Shown piece after piece: positions 1 to 4,786 of a stretch of DNA of 5,160 nucleotides. The stretch is from assembly GCA_934511335.1 (NCBI GenBank), contig CAKSWL010000179.1, positions 1 to 5,160 of the forward strand. The letters run 5' to 3'. Made by a program: the position numbers and the translations under genes. The first letter of the stretch is position 1, and the number at the start of each line of letters is the position of its first letter. The DNA comes from an uncultured Cloacibacillus sp. (GTDB taxonomy: Bacteria > Synergistota > Synergistia > Synergistales > Synergistaceae). The notes beneath the pieces are model-generated. The model worked only from the letters and a program-made list of their open reading frames with translations. It searched no databases and was not told the origin of the DNA.

Positions 1-518
1 ATGACGGCGGTGTTGTGGGCGATATTGTGACCGCCGAGGAGGAAATGCTGGCGGTGCTTAACCGGGAACTGTACTATACGGCGCTCAAGCAGCTGTTCGC
101 CACGGCTGCGGTCATCTCGCTGGAAAACACGCTGCTGGAGCTGCTGCCGCTGCCGCGCCAGCTCGAAGAAGACTTCCGCCTTGTCGAGCGATTCGCGCGT
201 GACGAAAAAGTACTTTCCGTATTTTTCGAAGATCGGGCGTCCCCAGCGGACGGCGATCCAGTAATTGAAGAGGCCGCCTAAGATACTGCCCGCGATGCCG
301 CTGAGTATCACGATGAATATATTCATTTCGCCCTTCCAGGCGAGATAACCGGCGGGAGGGACCACTACCTCGCTGGGAAACGGGAAGAAAGACGACTCAA
401 GAAACATGAGCCCGACGATCCCCGGATATCCCATGTGGCCGATGACCTCAACCAGCCAGTGTATGAGGCTCCCGAAAATTTCAACGCCGCTGCTGAAAAA
501 AGATGATATTGCCTCCAA
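1..518 (-). CDS. DedA-family membrane protein, N-terminal 119 residues, then disrupted at a junction near 162
   Basis: DedA (SNARE-associated/VTT domain) proteins are small inner-membrane proteins of about 200 residues; some members move undecaprenyl phosphate or phospholipids across the membrane. The start is TTG at 518-516, with GAGAGGAG at 533-526 seven bases upstream. Residues 15-27 form a hydrophobic helix. Residues 36-58 carry the family's loop, with E41 and the motif [13 protein letters not shown]. Residues 67-90 are a glycine-rich membrane segment ([12 protein letters not shown]), followed by an amphipathic stretch ending KAEVFFE at residues 113-119. Family members then continue with a histidine-glycine and a GRFIP-R type motif and further membrane helices. 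Here the frame stays open to the window edge, but its last 53 residues are R/Q/H-rich with no membrane segment, and neither other minus frame restores the family sequence. The product is probably truncated or chimeric. Confidence 0.75.
   Translation of the reverse strand, partial: MEAISSFFSSGVEIFGSLIHWLVEVIGHMGYPGIVGLMFLESSFFPFPSEVVVPPAGYLAWKGEMNIFIVILSGIAGSILGGLFNYWIAVRWGRPIFEKYGKYFFVTRESLDKAEVFFELARQRQQLQQRVFQRDDRSRGEQLLERRIVQFPVKHRQHFLLGGHNIAHNTAV
3..281 (+). CDS. Unidentified partial coding fragment (C-terminal or internal piece), chimeric after about position 161
   Basis: This + strand frame is open from the left edge to a TAA at 279-281. Codons from 3 to about 161 have GC-rich third positions and ordinary protein composition. 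They encode an amphipathic, leucine- and glutamate-rich helical peptide containing the stretch [12 protein letters not shown] and then [12 protein letters not shown] do not recognise the family. From about 162 to 281 the frame only reads the antisense of dedA, so this part is probably not native to the protein. A GTG at 15 could be a start, but the frame is already open at position 3 and no SD is visible, so the fragment more likely enters from outside the window. The opposite strand in 1-161 gives an arginine/glutamine/histidine-rich peptide typical of a shadow frame, which favours the + reading. Confidence is low because only about 53 residues are informative. Confidence 0.35.
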   Translation, partial: DGGVVGDIVTAEEEMLAVLNRELYYTALKQLFATAAVISLENTLLELLPLPRQLEEDFRLVERFARDEKVLSVFFEDRASPADGDPVIEEAA

Positions 519-525
519 CGCAAAA

Positions 526-533
526 CTCCTCTC
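526..533 (-). promoter_or_regulatory. Ribosome binding site for the TTG-started dedA
   Basis: On the minus strand GAGAGGAG lies seven bases before TTG 518. The in-frame product from this TTG runs directly into the conserved DedA sequence. The nearby minus-strand ATG at 537-535 is in another frame, so this site decides the start. Confidence 0.65.
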
Positions 534-635
534 ATGATTCCCATAGTTTTTTCACACGGTAAAAAGATATACTCAAAGGTGATAAAAGTCTATAGCGGCC
601 GGTGTAAACGCATGAAAAAATATCCTTTACAAGCG

Positions 636-659
636 CCGCGCACGGCCTTACCGGCGCGG
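636..659. repeat. GC-rich hairpin (9 bp with one bulged A) in the divergent region
   Basis: CCGCGC (636-641) pairs with GCGCGG (654-659). After a bulged A at 642, CGG (643-645) pairs with CCG (651-653), closing a CCTTA loop. An alternative register pairs GCGCCG (633-638) with CGGCGC (652-657). A T-run immediately after the stem is lacking on both strands: the nearest are TTTT at about 669-672 on + and a T6 on the minus strand about 14 bases beyond the stem. It lies upstream of the rightward promoter, so it could act as a weak terminator between divergent units or as a structure in an RNA read leftward. The pairing is seen; the role is inferred. Confidence 0.45.
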
Positions 660-695
660 GAGTCAATCTTTTGCGCGTTTGTCACGTCTAGTCGT

Positions 696-724
696 TTGAA
701 ACCTTTGCCTCTTTGCGCTAAAAT
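696..724 (+). promoter_or_regulatory. Sigma-70-type promoter for the asparaginase-like/rimO operon
   Basis: TTGAAA at 696-701 and TAAAAT at 719-724 are separated by 17 bases. Each hexamer matches the consensus at five of six positions. Transcription would begin near 731, giving a leader of about 45 bases to the TTG start at 776. All genes to 4647 overlap or nearly overlap, so this promoter probably drives the whole five-gene unit. Confidence 0.6.
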
Positions 725-762
725 GCAGCATGGAAGAGAAGTGTTTTTATGATTGCAAAGGA

Positions 763-768
763 AGGAGG
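763..768 (+). promoter_or_regulatory. Strong Shine-Dalgarno that selects the TTG start at 776
   Basis: AGGAGG lies seven bases before TTG 776, inside a purine run (758-769). The in-frame ATG at 749 has only a weak GGAAGAGAAG stretch upstream and would add nine residues before the first beta strand. The site would be wasted inside a coding region if ATG 749 were used. Confidence 0.65.
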
Positions 769-775
769 AGTCATA

Positions 776-1771
776 TTGCTTCCGCTACCGAAGCTTGCGC
801 TTGTTATAGCAGGTAATTTTTCCGCGGATGAGGAAAACGCCGACCCCGGGATCCTGCTGGGTTATCTGCCGGAGGAGCTCGCGCGCTGCTGTGAGATAAA
901 AGAATGGAGCTGCCAGCCGAGCACGCACTATTCCATGTCGATGACGCTGGCGATGGAGGAGATGTTTGAATCGCTTGTCGCCGAGGGCTACACCGGCATC
1001 ATCACCGTCTGCGGCAGCGGCGTAATGGAAGAGATGGCCTATCTGGTCGACCTCCTCTGGCAGCACCCGGAACCGGTGATTTTCGCCAACCTCATGGTAC
1101 AGGGGCGGGCCGGGCTGAAAGAGGGGCTCATAAACCTGCACTGTGCGGTGCTTGCCGCGACCTCTCCCGAAGCGAGGGATAAAGGCGTGCTTCTCTGCTC
1201 CAGCTGTGAACTGTTCGACGCCGACGAAGTGACGCTCGTGAACCCGGGCTCGCCGGACAACGCCTTTCAGTCGCCCGAAAAGGGATCTGTTGGGAAGATG
1301 CTTAACGGAGAGATCAAATTTTTTCGTGACCTCAGACGGCCATCTTTCCTGGCGCGGAGGCCGAAGGAGCTGCCGTACGTTGAGATAATGTGGGCTTCGC
1401 TCGGCGGCGGCGACAGTCTCTTTTCCTCTCTGGCATCCAACAAGGAGCTCGGCGGCCTGATATTAGCCGGCTTTGGCGCCGGCAACGTCCCGCCGTCGTG
1501 GGTGCCGCCCGTGCGCAATATCCTGCGGCGGCGCATCCCCGTGGCGATAACCTCCCGTTGTTTCCAGTGCCACGTACATAAAACGAACGATTTTGAGGGT
1601 TCATTTGAAAAACTTACGGAAATGGGGGTAATGTCGGGCGGCAGGCTCAACCCGCTCAAGGCGCGCATACGTATGTCCTTGGGGATATCGGCGGGACTCA
1701 CCGAGAACGGCCTCAGCCTCTACATGCTGAACCAGCCTGTCAGCGACGACATAAACGCTTTATATAAATGA
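776..1771 (+). CDS. Asparaginase-fold protein with degenerate active site and two CxxC motifs
   Basis: The whole length matches the L-asparaginase fold. Residue numbers here count from TTG 776; add 9 for the alternative ATG at 749. The first strand is LALVIAG; VMEEMAYLVDLLW (83-95) equals the family's TMEETAYFLDL helix; SPEARDKGVLL (130-140), DAFRSP-like NAFQSP (162-167), LILAGFGAGNVP (228-239) and NPLKAR (292-297) are all family blocks. The catalytic parts are missing. TGGTIA at the N-terminus has become AGNFSA, the HGTDT loop has become CGSGV (T to S81, D to G82), and the lysine of VTKT is now leucine (L154). L-asparagine hydrolysis is therefore unlikely. Two CxxC motifs, CSSC (141-144) and CFQC followed by HVH (262-269), suggest metal binding or redox activity. 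It is first in the operon and overlaps rimO by ATGA. At 331 residues it has the usual asparaginase length. The fold is confident, the function unknown. Confidence 0.8.
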   Translation: MLPLPKLALVIAGNFSADEENADPGILLGYLPEELARCCEIKEWSCQPSTHYSMSMTLAMEEMFESLVAEGYTGIITVCGSGVMEEMAYLVDLLWQHPEPVIFANLMVQGRAGLKEGLINLHCAVLAATSPEARDKGVLLCSSCELFDADEVTLVNPGSPDNAFQSPEKGSVGKMLNGEIKFFRDLRRPSFLARRPKELPYVEIMWASLGGGDSLFSSLASNKELGGLILAGFGAGNVPPSWVPPVRNILRRRIPVAITSRCFQCHVHKTNDFEGSFEKLTEMGVMSGGRLNPLKARIRMSLGISAGLTENGLSLYMLNQPVSDDINALYK

Positions 1772-3057
1772 AAATATACTGCTTGACGCTTGGCTGCGCG
1801 AAAAACAGGGTGGACGGCGAATGCCTCGCCGGAGCGCTCGCCGCCGCGGGGCACGTGCTCGTACCGGCGGTAGAGGAGGCAGAATGCGCGCTGGTAAATA
1901 CCTGCGGCTTCATCCGCCCCGCGGTGGAGGAAAGTATCGCCGCCATCCTGGACCTTGAAGAGCTCAAAAGAGATAAAAAACTGCAAAAGATCGGCGTCGT
2001 GGGCTGCCTTGTGAACAGGTACGAGAGAGACCTTCCCTCGGAGGTGCCGTTGGTGGATTTTTGGGCGAAAACCGAAGACTGGAAATTTGTCCTCGAACAG
2101 CTCAATAGCCCTGGGGACGACGAGCGCCGCCGGGGGACGCTGCCCTCGTCGTCAAAATATACCCGTTACCTAAAGATAAGCGAGGGCTGCGGCAACCACT
2201 GCACGTACTGCGCCATTCCCGGCATCCGCGGACCTCTGCGCAGCCTGCCGGCGGCGGTGATCGTGAAAGAGGCCCAGCAGCTTGTCTTAGAGGGCGCGCG
2301 CGAACTCTGCGTGGTCGGACAGGACCTCACCGTTTACGGTACGGATATTGACGGCCGGCCCCGCCTCAGAGAACTGCTCGACGCCCTCGAAAGTTCGCTG
2401 CCGCGCGACATCTGGATAAGGCTGCTGTATCTGCACCCCTCGCGGGTCGACCGCGCGCTTCTTGAGCGCGTCGCGGCAGGGCGGCAGCTCCTTCCCTACC
2501 TCGACATCCCCGTACAGCATGGCGACCCGGAGATACTGGCGGCGATGAACCGCGGCATCGCGCCTGACGCCCTTCGCGCGATCTTTCGCACGGCGCGTGA
2601 AATAAATCCGGATTTTGCGCTGCGCACCACCTGCATGGTAGGCTTCCCCGGGGAAACGAAACGGCGCTTTGGCAATTTGATGGACTTTGTCAGAGAGGTA
2701 AAGTTTGACCGGATGGGGGCCTTTACCTTCTTCCCCGAAGAGGGCACCGCGGCGGCGGCGATGGCCGGCCAGGTGTCCGAGCGGACGAAAGACGGGCGTC
2801 TCGGCGAGCTTATGCGCCTTCAGGAAGAGATATCCTTTGAACGACAGCAGCAGTTTATCGGCCGTAAATTAAAGGTGCTGGTGGAAAAAGTAGCAGGGGA
2901 AGAAAAATACGCCGAGGGCCGCTCCTTCCGGGAGGCGCCCGAGGTGGATGGCATAATAGAGATACGCAACATAAGGGAAGATCTGAAAGAGGGCGACATC
3001 ATAACCCTGCGCGTTACAGAGGCGATGCCGCACGACATGACAGGAGAAGAGATATGA
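1768..3057 (+). CDS. rimO: Ribosomal protein S12 methylthiotransferase RimO
   Basis: RimO is a radical-SAM enzyme that methylthiolates the conserved aspartate of ribosomal protein S12 (Asp88/89) using two [4Fe-4S] clusters. The N-terminal UPF0004 domain supplies C10 (LGCAKN), C46 (NTCGF) and C80 (VGCL) for one cluster. The radical-SAM motif EGCGNHCTYC has C141, C145 and C148. RimO rather than MiaB is supported by CAIPGIRGPLRS (148-159), GQDLTVYG (184-191), YLDIPVQHGD (244-253), RTTCMVGFPGET (286-297), FFPEEGTAAA (321-330) and the TRAM-domain motif GRSFREAPEVDG (384-395). At 429 residues the length is normal. Its ATG overlaps the previous stop (ATGA), and no SD is visible upstream, so translation probably depends on coupling to the asparaginase-like gene. 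Its own stop overlaps pgpA in the same way. Confidence 0.95.
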   Translation: MKIYCLTLGCAKNRVDGECLAGALAAAGHVLVPAVEEAECALVNTCGFIRPAVEESIAAILDLEELKRDKKLQKIGVVGCLVNRYERDLPSEVPLVDFWAKTEDWKFVLEQLNSPGDDERRRGTLPSSSKYTRYLKISEGCGNHCTYCAIPGIRGPLRSLPAAVIVKEAQQLVLEGARELCVVGQDLTVYGTDIDGRPRLRELLDALESSLPRDIWIRLLYLHPSRVDRALLERVAAGRQLLPYLDIPVQHGDPEILAAMNRGIAPDALRAIFRTAREINPDFALRTTCMVGFPGETKRRFGNLMDFVREVKFDRMGAFTFFPEEGTAAAAMAGQVSERTKDGRLGELMRLQEEISFERQQQFIGRKLKVLVEKVAGEEKYAEGRSFREAPEVDGIIEIRNIREDLKEGDIITLRVTEAMPHDMTGEEI

Positions 3058-3542
3058 TACTGACCACGGAAATGAAGACCTGGTATGGAATGATAGCCAC
3101 CTTCGGCACCCTCGGACGCTTCTCGAAGATGCCGGGGACCCTAGGCTCGCTGGCCGGCACCGCGCTGTGGCTGCTGTTTGGAGGCATACCGCTTTGGGCC
3201 ATCGCGGCCGTGGCGGCCATCGGCTGCTGCGCCGCCGATAAATACGAGCGGGCTGCGGAGCGCGAAGACCCGGGGGAGGTCGTCATCGACGAGGTCGTCG
3301 GCGTATGGATATCCTCCTGGGGCTTCGATTTGACCTATGCGGTGGTCGCGCTCTTCCTCTTTCGCATCGTCGATATAACGAAGCCCTTTCCCGTCAAAGA
3401 ATTTGAAAAACTTCCAGGCGGAGTCGGCATCATGGCCGACGACATCGCAAGCGGCGTGATAGTAAACCTGCTCCTGCACTTTATACACTGGTTCCTCTTC
3501 GCGGGGGGGCTGGCGGCGGTTTTGGGGATGATTGGCAAATGA
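3054..3542 (+). CDS. pgpA: Phosphatidylglycerophosphatase A
   Basis: PgpA dephosphorylates phosphatidylglycerol phosphate to phosphatidylglycerol at the inner membrane. Diagnostic blocks are MPGTLGSLAGT (26-36), then REDPGEVVIDEVVG (70-83) with the acidic residues D72, D79 and E80, then FRIVDITKPFPVKEFEKLPGGVGIMADDIASG (103-134) with D107, K110, D129 and D130. Hydrophobic segments lie at about 37-59, 84-106 and 131-157, giving the usual small multi-pass layout. The 162-residue length fits the family. AGGAG at 3042-3046 lies seven bases before the ATG, which also overlaps the rimO stop (ATGA); the next in-frame ATG (residue 7) has no comparable SD. In many bacteria the gene beside cinA-recA is pgsA, which makes the substrate of this enzyme, so pgpA here is a related but different step of the same pathway. 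Confidence 0.95.
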   Translation: MILTTEMKTWYGMIATFGTLGRFSKMPGTLGSLAGTALWLLFGGIPLWAIAAVAAIGCCAADKYERAAEREDPGEVVIDEVVGVWISSWGFDLTYAVVALFLFRIVDITKPFPVKEFEKLPGGVGIMADDIASGVIVNLLLHFIHWFLFAGGLAAVLGMIGK

Positions 3543-4051
3543 CGGAAAAACTTGACATCCTTGCCGCTTGCGTGATCAACAACTTCCGCGAACGCGGCCT
3601 TTCGCTTTCGCTCGCCGAATCGTGCACCGGCGGGATGATCGCCGCCGCTCTGACCAGCGTCCCGGGAGCCTCCGACATCTTCTGGGGATCGGCCGTCACA
3701 TACATAAACGGTGCGAAAGAGCAGATCCTGGGAGTATCTCACCTCACACTGGAAAAACATGGCGCGGTCAGCGAAGAGTGTGCACGTGAGATGGCGGAGG
3801 GCGCACGCAGGATATATGGCGCCGACGTTGCGATGAGTGTGACCGGTATCGCGGGCCCCGGAGGCGGTTCGGAGCTGAAACCGGTCGGGACGGTCTGGTT
3901 CGGCTTCAGCTCGCGGGAAGGGACGGAAGCTTTTCGCTGCCGTTTTGACGGAGACCGCTCTGAGATCCGCCGCCAGACCGCGGAGCGAGTCCTGACCTTC
4001 CTGCTCAAAAAATGCGCCTCCGAAGAGGGGCGCGGCGGAGGCGCAGAATAA
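3539..4051 (+). CDS. pncC: Nicotinamide-nucleotide amidohydrolase PncC (stand-alone CinA C-terminal domain)
   Basis: PncC deamidates nicotinamide mononucleotide to nicotinate mononucleotide, recycling the NMN released for example by NAD-dependent DNA ligase. The family signature AESCTGG lies at 26-32, followed by VPGASDIFWGSAVTYINGAK (41-60), whose serine, tyrosine and lysine (S51, Y55, K60) form the conserved active-site block. GAVSEECAREMA (75-86) and VTGIAGPGGGSELKPVGTVWFGF (101-123) complete the domain. The N-terminal MoCF-like domain of full CinA is absent; 170 residues is normal for the single-domain form. The ATG overlaps the pgpA stop (ATGA); a weak GGGGA lies ten bases upstream. The last dozen residues (CASEEGRGGGAE) are outside the conserved domain and are encoded by one side of an inverted repeat, so DNA structure may shape this tail. 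Confidence 0.93.
   Translation: MTEKLDILAACVINNFRERGLSLSLAESCTGGMIAAALTSVPGASDIFWGSAVTYINGAKEQILGVSHLTLEKHGAVSEECAREMAEGARRIYGADVAMSVTGIAGPGGGSELKPVGTVWFGFSSREGTEAFRCRFDGDRSEIRRQTAERVLTFLLKKCASEEGRGGGAE
4013..4045 (-). terminator. 10-bp perfect inverted repeat at the end of pncC; terminator form on the minus strand
   Basis: TGCGCCTCCG (4013-4022) is perfectly complementary to CGGAGGCGCA (4036-4045), with a 13-base loop. On the + strand no T-run follows. On the minus strand the stem is followed at once by six T residues (complement of 4012-4007), the classic form of a Rho-independent terminator. No convincing minus-strand gene lies to its right, so it would stop antisense RNA, or the match may be fortuitous. 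In the + strand mRNA the same stem buries the GGAGG at 4037-4041. Part of it could instead pair as GCGGAGG (4035-4041) with CCTCCGC (4066-4072). Confidence 0.45.
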
Positions 4052-4062
4052 TGGGTGGCTGA
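4037..4062 (+). promoter_or_regulatory. SD plus three-codon mini-ORF (ATG-GGT-GGC-TGA) overlapping the pncC stop
   Basis: GGAGG (4037-4041) sits nine bases before ATG 4051, whose A is the last base of the pncC TAA stop. This is a textbook coupled start and is in the same frame as thpR, yet the fourth codon is TGA (4060-4062). It may be a minimal leader that hands ribosomes to a thpR start just downstream, a recent nonsense change, or a sequencing error. Confidence 0.5.
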
Positions 4063-4086
4063 ATTCCTCCGCTTGCGGGAAGGCTC

Positions 4087-4647
4087 CTGCGTACATTCAC
4101 TTGCATAAAACTTCCGCAGGGACACACGGAGGCCCTCGGCAGATGGCTCGCCGCCAGGAAAAACGACGGGGACGGCATAAGATGGGTAGCGCCGCAAACT
4201 ATCCACATAACCCTTAAATTCTGCGGCGAAATAGATCCTGAAATGGTAGAGGCGATGGCGGGACTGCTGAAAAAAGAGAACCTCGGCGGTCCGCTGGAAC
4301 TGTCCGTATCCGGCGTCGGCGGCTTTCCGAAGCTCAGCGCTCCGAGAATCATCTGGACCGGCATCGGCGGAGATATCGCGGGGCTGAAAAAACTTCAGCA
4401 AAAGACGGAAGACTGTGCCTTTCGCTGCGGAGTGGCGAAAGAATGGAAAAAATTCTCGCCGCACATCACCCTTGGACGCCGCAATGAACAGGGGCCGCTT
4501 GCCGCCGAGACGCTCAAATCCATCGAAAAAGAGGCGATAAAACTTCCAGCCTGGAGCGTAAAAGAGATCGTCATGATGAAAAGCGAGCTTACCCCCAAAG
4601 GCCCAATCTACACGCCGCTTAAATATTTTGCGCTGGGCAGCCGCTAA
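4087..4647 (+). CDS. thpR: RNA 2',3'-cyclic phosphodiesterase (2'-5' RNA ligase family, 2H superfamily)
   Basis: ThpR/LigT proteins act on RNA 2',3'-cyclic phosphate ends and can join 2'-5' linked RNA in vitro. Both catalytic HxTx motifs are present: HITL at residues 40-43 within RWVAPQTIHITLKFCGE, and HITL at 126-129 within SPHITLGRR. The beginning RTFTCIKLP matches the usual family N-terminus (MR-F-AI-LP), which places the start at CTG 4087. A GGGAAGG stretch at 4077-4083 could be its SD, though its spacing is short. The first ATG in frame, 4243, would delete the first HxT motif and the first strand, so it cannot be the true start of a working enzyme. The only upstream in-frame ATG, 4051, is cut off by TGA 4060. 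From CTG the protein is 186 residues, normal for the family. Identity is firm, the exact start is not. Confidence 0.85.
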   Translation: MRTFTCIKLPQGHTEALGRWLAARKNDGDGIRWVAPQTIHITLKFCGEIDPEMVEAMAGLLKKENLGGPLELSVSGVGGFPKLSAPRIIWTGIGGDIAGLKKLQQKTEDCAFRCGVAKEWKKFSPHITLGRRNEQGPLAAETLKSIEKEAIKLPAWSVKEIVMMKSELTPKGPIYTPLKYFALGSR

Positions 4648-4649
4648 AC

Positions 4650-4684
4650 GGCGGTGCGAGGTGAAGAAGATACCTTATCGCGCC
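4650..4684 (+). terminator. Imperfect inverted repeat after thpR, possible weak terminator
   Basis: The segment 4650-4662 pairs with 4672-4684 across a 9-base loop: GGCG with CGCC at the base and AGGT with ACCT at the top, separated by mismatches and two G-T pairs. Only TTT follows. A smaller stem, CCGC (4641-4644) with GCGG (4651-4654), competes. It lies where the operon should end, before the recA promoter, but the form is weak. Confidence 0.25.
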
Positions 4685-4728
4685 TTTCGGCGGTAGTCGT
4701 AAGCGATGCGTCCATAGAAACCAAACTC

Positions 4729-4737
4729 TGATATAAT
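4729..4737 (+). promoter_or_regulatory. recA: Extended -10 promoter for recA
   Basis: TGATATAAT is a perfect extended -10 element (TG, one base, TATAAT at 4732-4737). The -35 region at about 4709-4714 is poor, as often happens with extended -10 promoters. Transcription would begin near 4744, giving an A-rich leader of roughly 43 bases. I see no palindrome of the known LexA types (GAAC-N4-GTTC or CTGT-N8-ACAG) around it, so SOS control is not evident. Confidence 0.65.
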
Positions 4738-4774
4738 TGTCAATGAAATCAAAAAGTAAAAATTTAGAAAAATT

Positions 4775-4779
4775 GGAGG
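4775..4779 (+). promoter_or_regulatory. recA: Ribosome binding site of recA
   Basis: GGAGG lies seven bases before ATG 4787 in an A-rich leader with little predicted structure, consistent with strong expression. Confidence 0.8.
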
Positions 4780-4786
4780 CATAGAG

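Larger units (their letters stand above)
519..775. other. Divergent intergenic region between dedA and the asparaginase-like gene
   Basis: About 257 bases separate the two divergent starts. The region holds a strong hairpin (636-659), the rightward promoter (696-724) and the two ribosome binding sites. A possible leftward promoter for dedA reads TTTACA (complement of 608-603), an 18-base spacer, then TATCAC (complement of 584-579). It is only a moderate match. The + strand open frame at 534-752 has no SD, odd composition and no recognisable family, so I treat it as non-coding. No tRNA or riboswitch was recognised. Confidence 0.5.

Noticed and set aside
534..752. Possible 72-residue + strand gene in the divergent region
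   Set aside because: No SD before its ATG, odd composition, no recognisable family, and it covers the promoter and hairpin of the downstream operon.
749..775. ATG 749 as the start of the asparaginase-like gene
   Set aside because: Possible, but the strong AGGAGG at 763-768 is correctly spaced only for TTG 776, and the nine extra residues add nothing to the fold. Kept as an alternative.
4060..4120. UGA at 4060 as a selenocysteine codon with a SECIS element downstream
   Set aside because: The nearby pairing (CCGC with GCGG, only two bases between, or CCTGCG 4086-4091 with CGCAGG 4115-4120 across 23 bases) does not resemble a bacterial SECIS hairpin, and the family has no functional residue so far before its first strand.
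3335..4464. Long minus-strand open frames (253 residues at 3335-4096, 241 residues at 3739-4464)
   Set aside because: They are antisense to pgpA, pncC and thpR, whose family motifs are unmistakable. The peptides are R/S/P/F-rich with no recognisable domain, typical of shadow frames in GC-rich DNA.
4243..4647. ATG 4243 as the start of thpR
   Set aside because: The conserved N-terminal strand and the first HxTx motif (HITL at 4204-4215) lie upstream in the same open frame.
4690..4786. LexA/SOS box upstream of recA
   Set aside because: No palindrome of the Gram-positive or enterobacterial LexA type is visible around the promoter.
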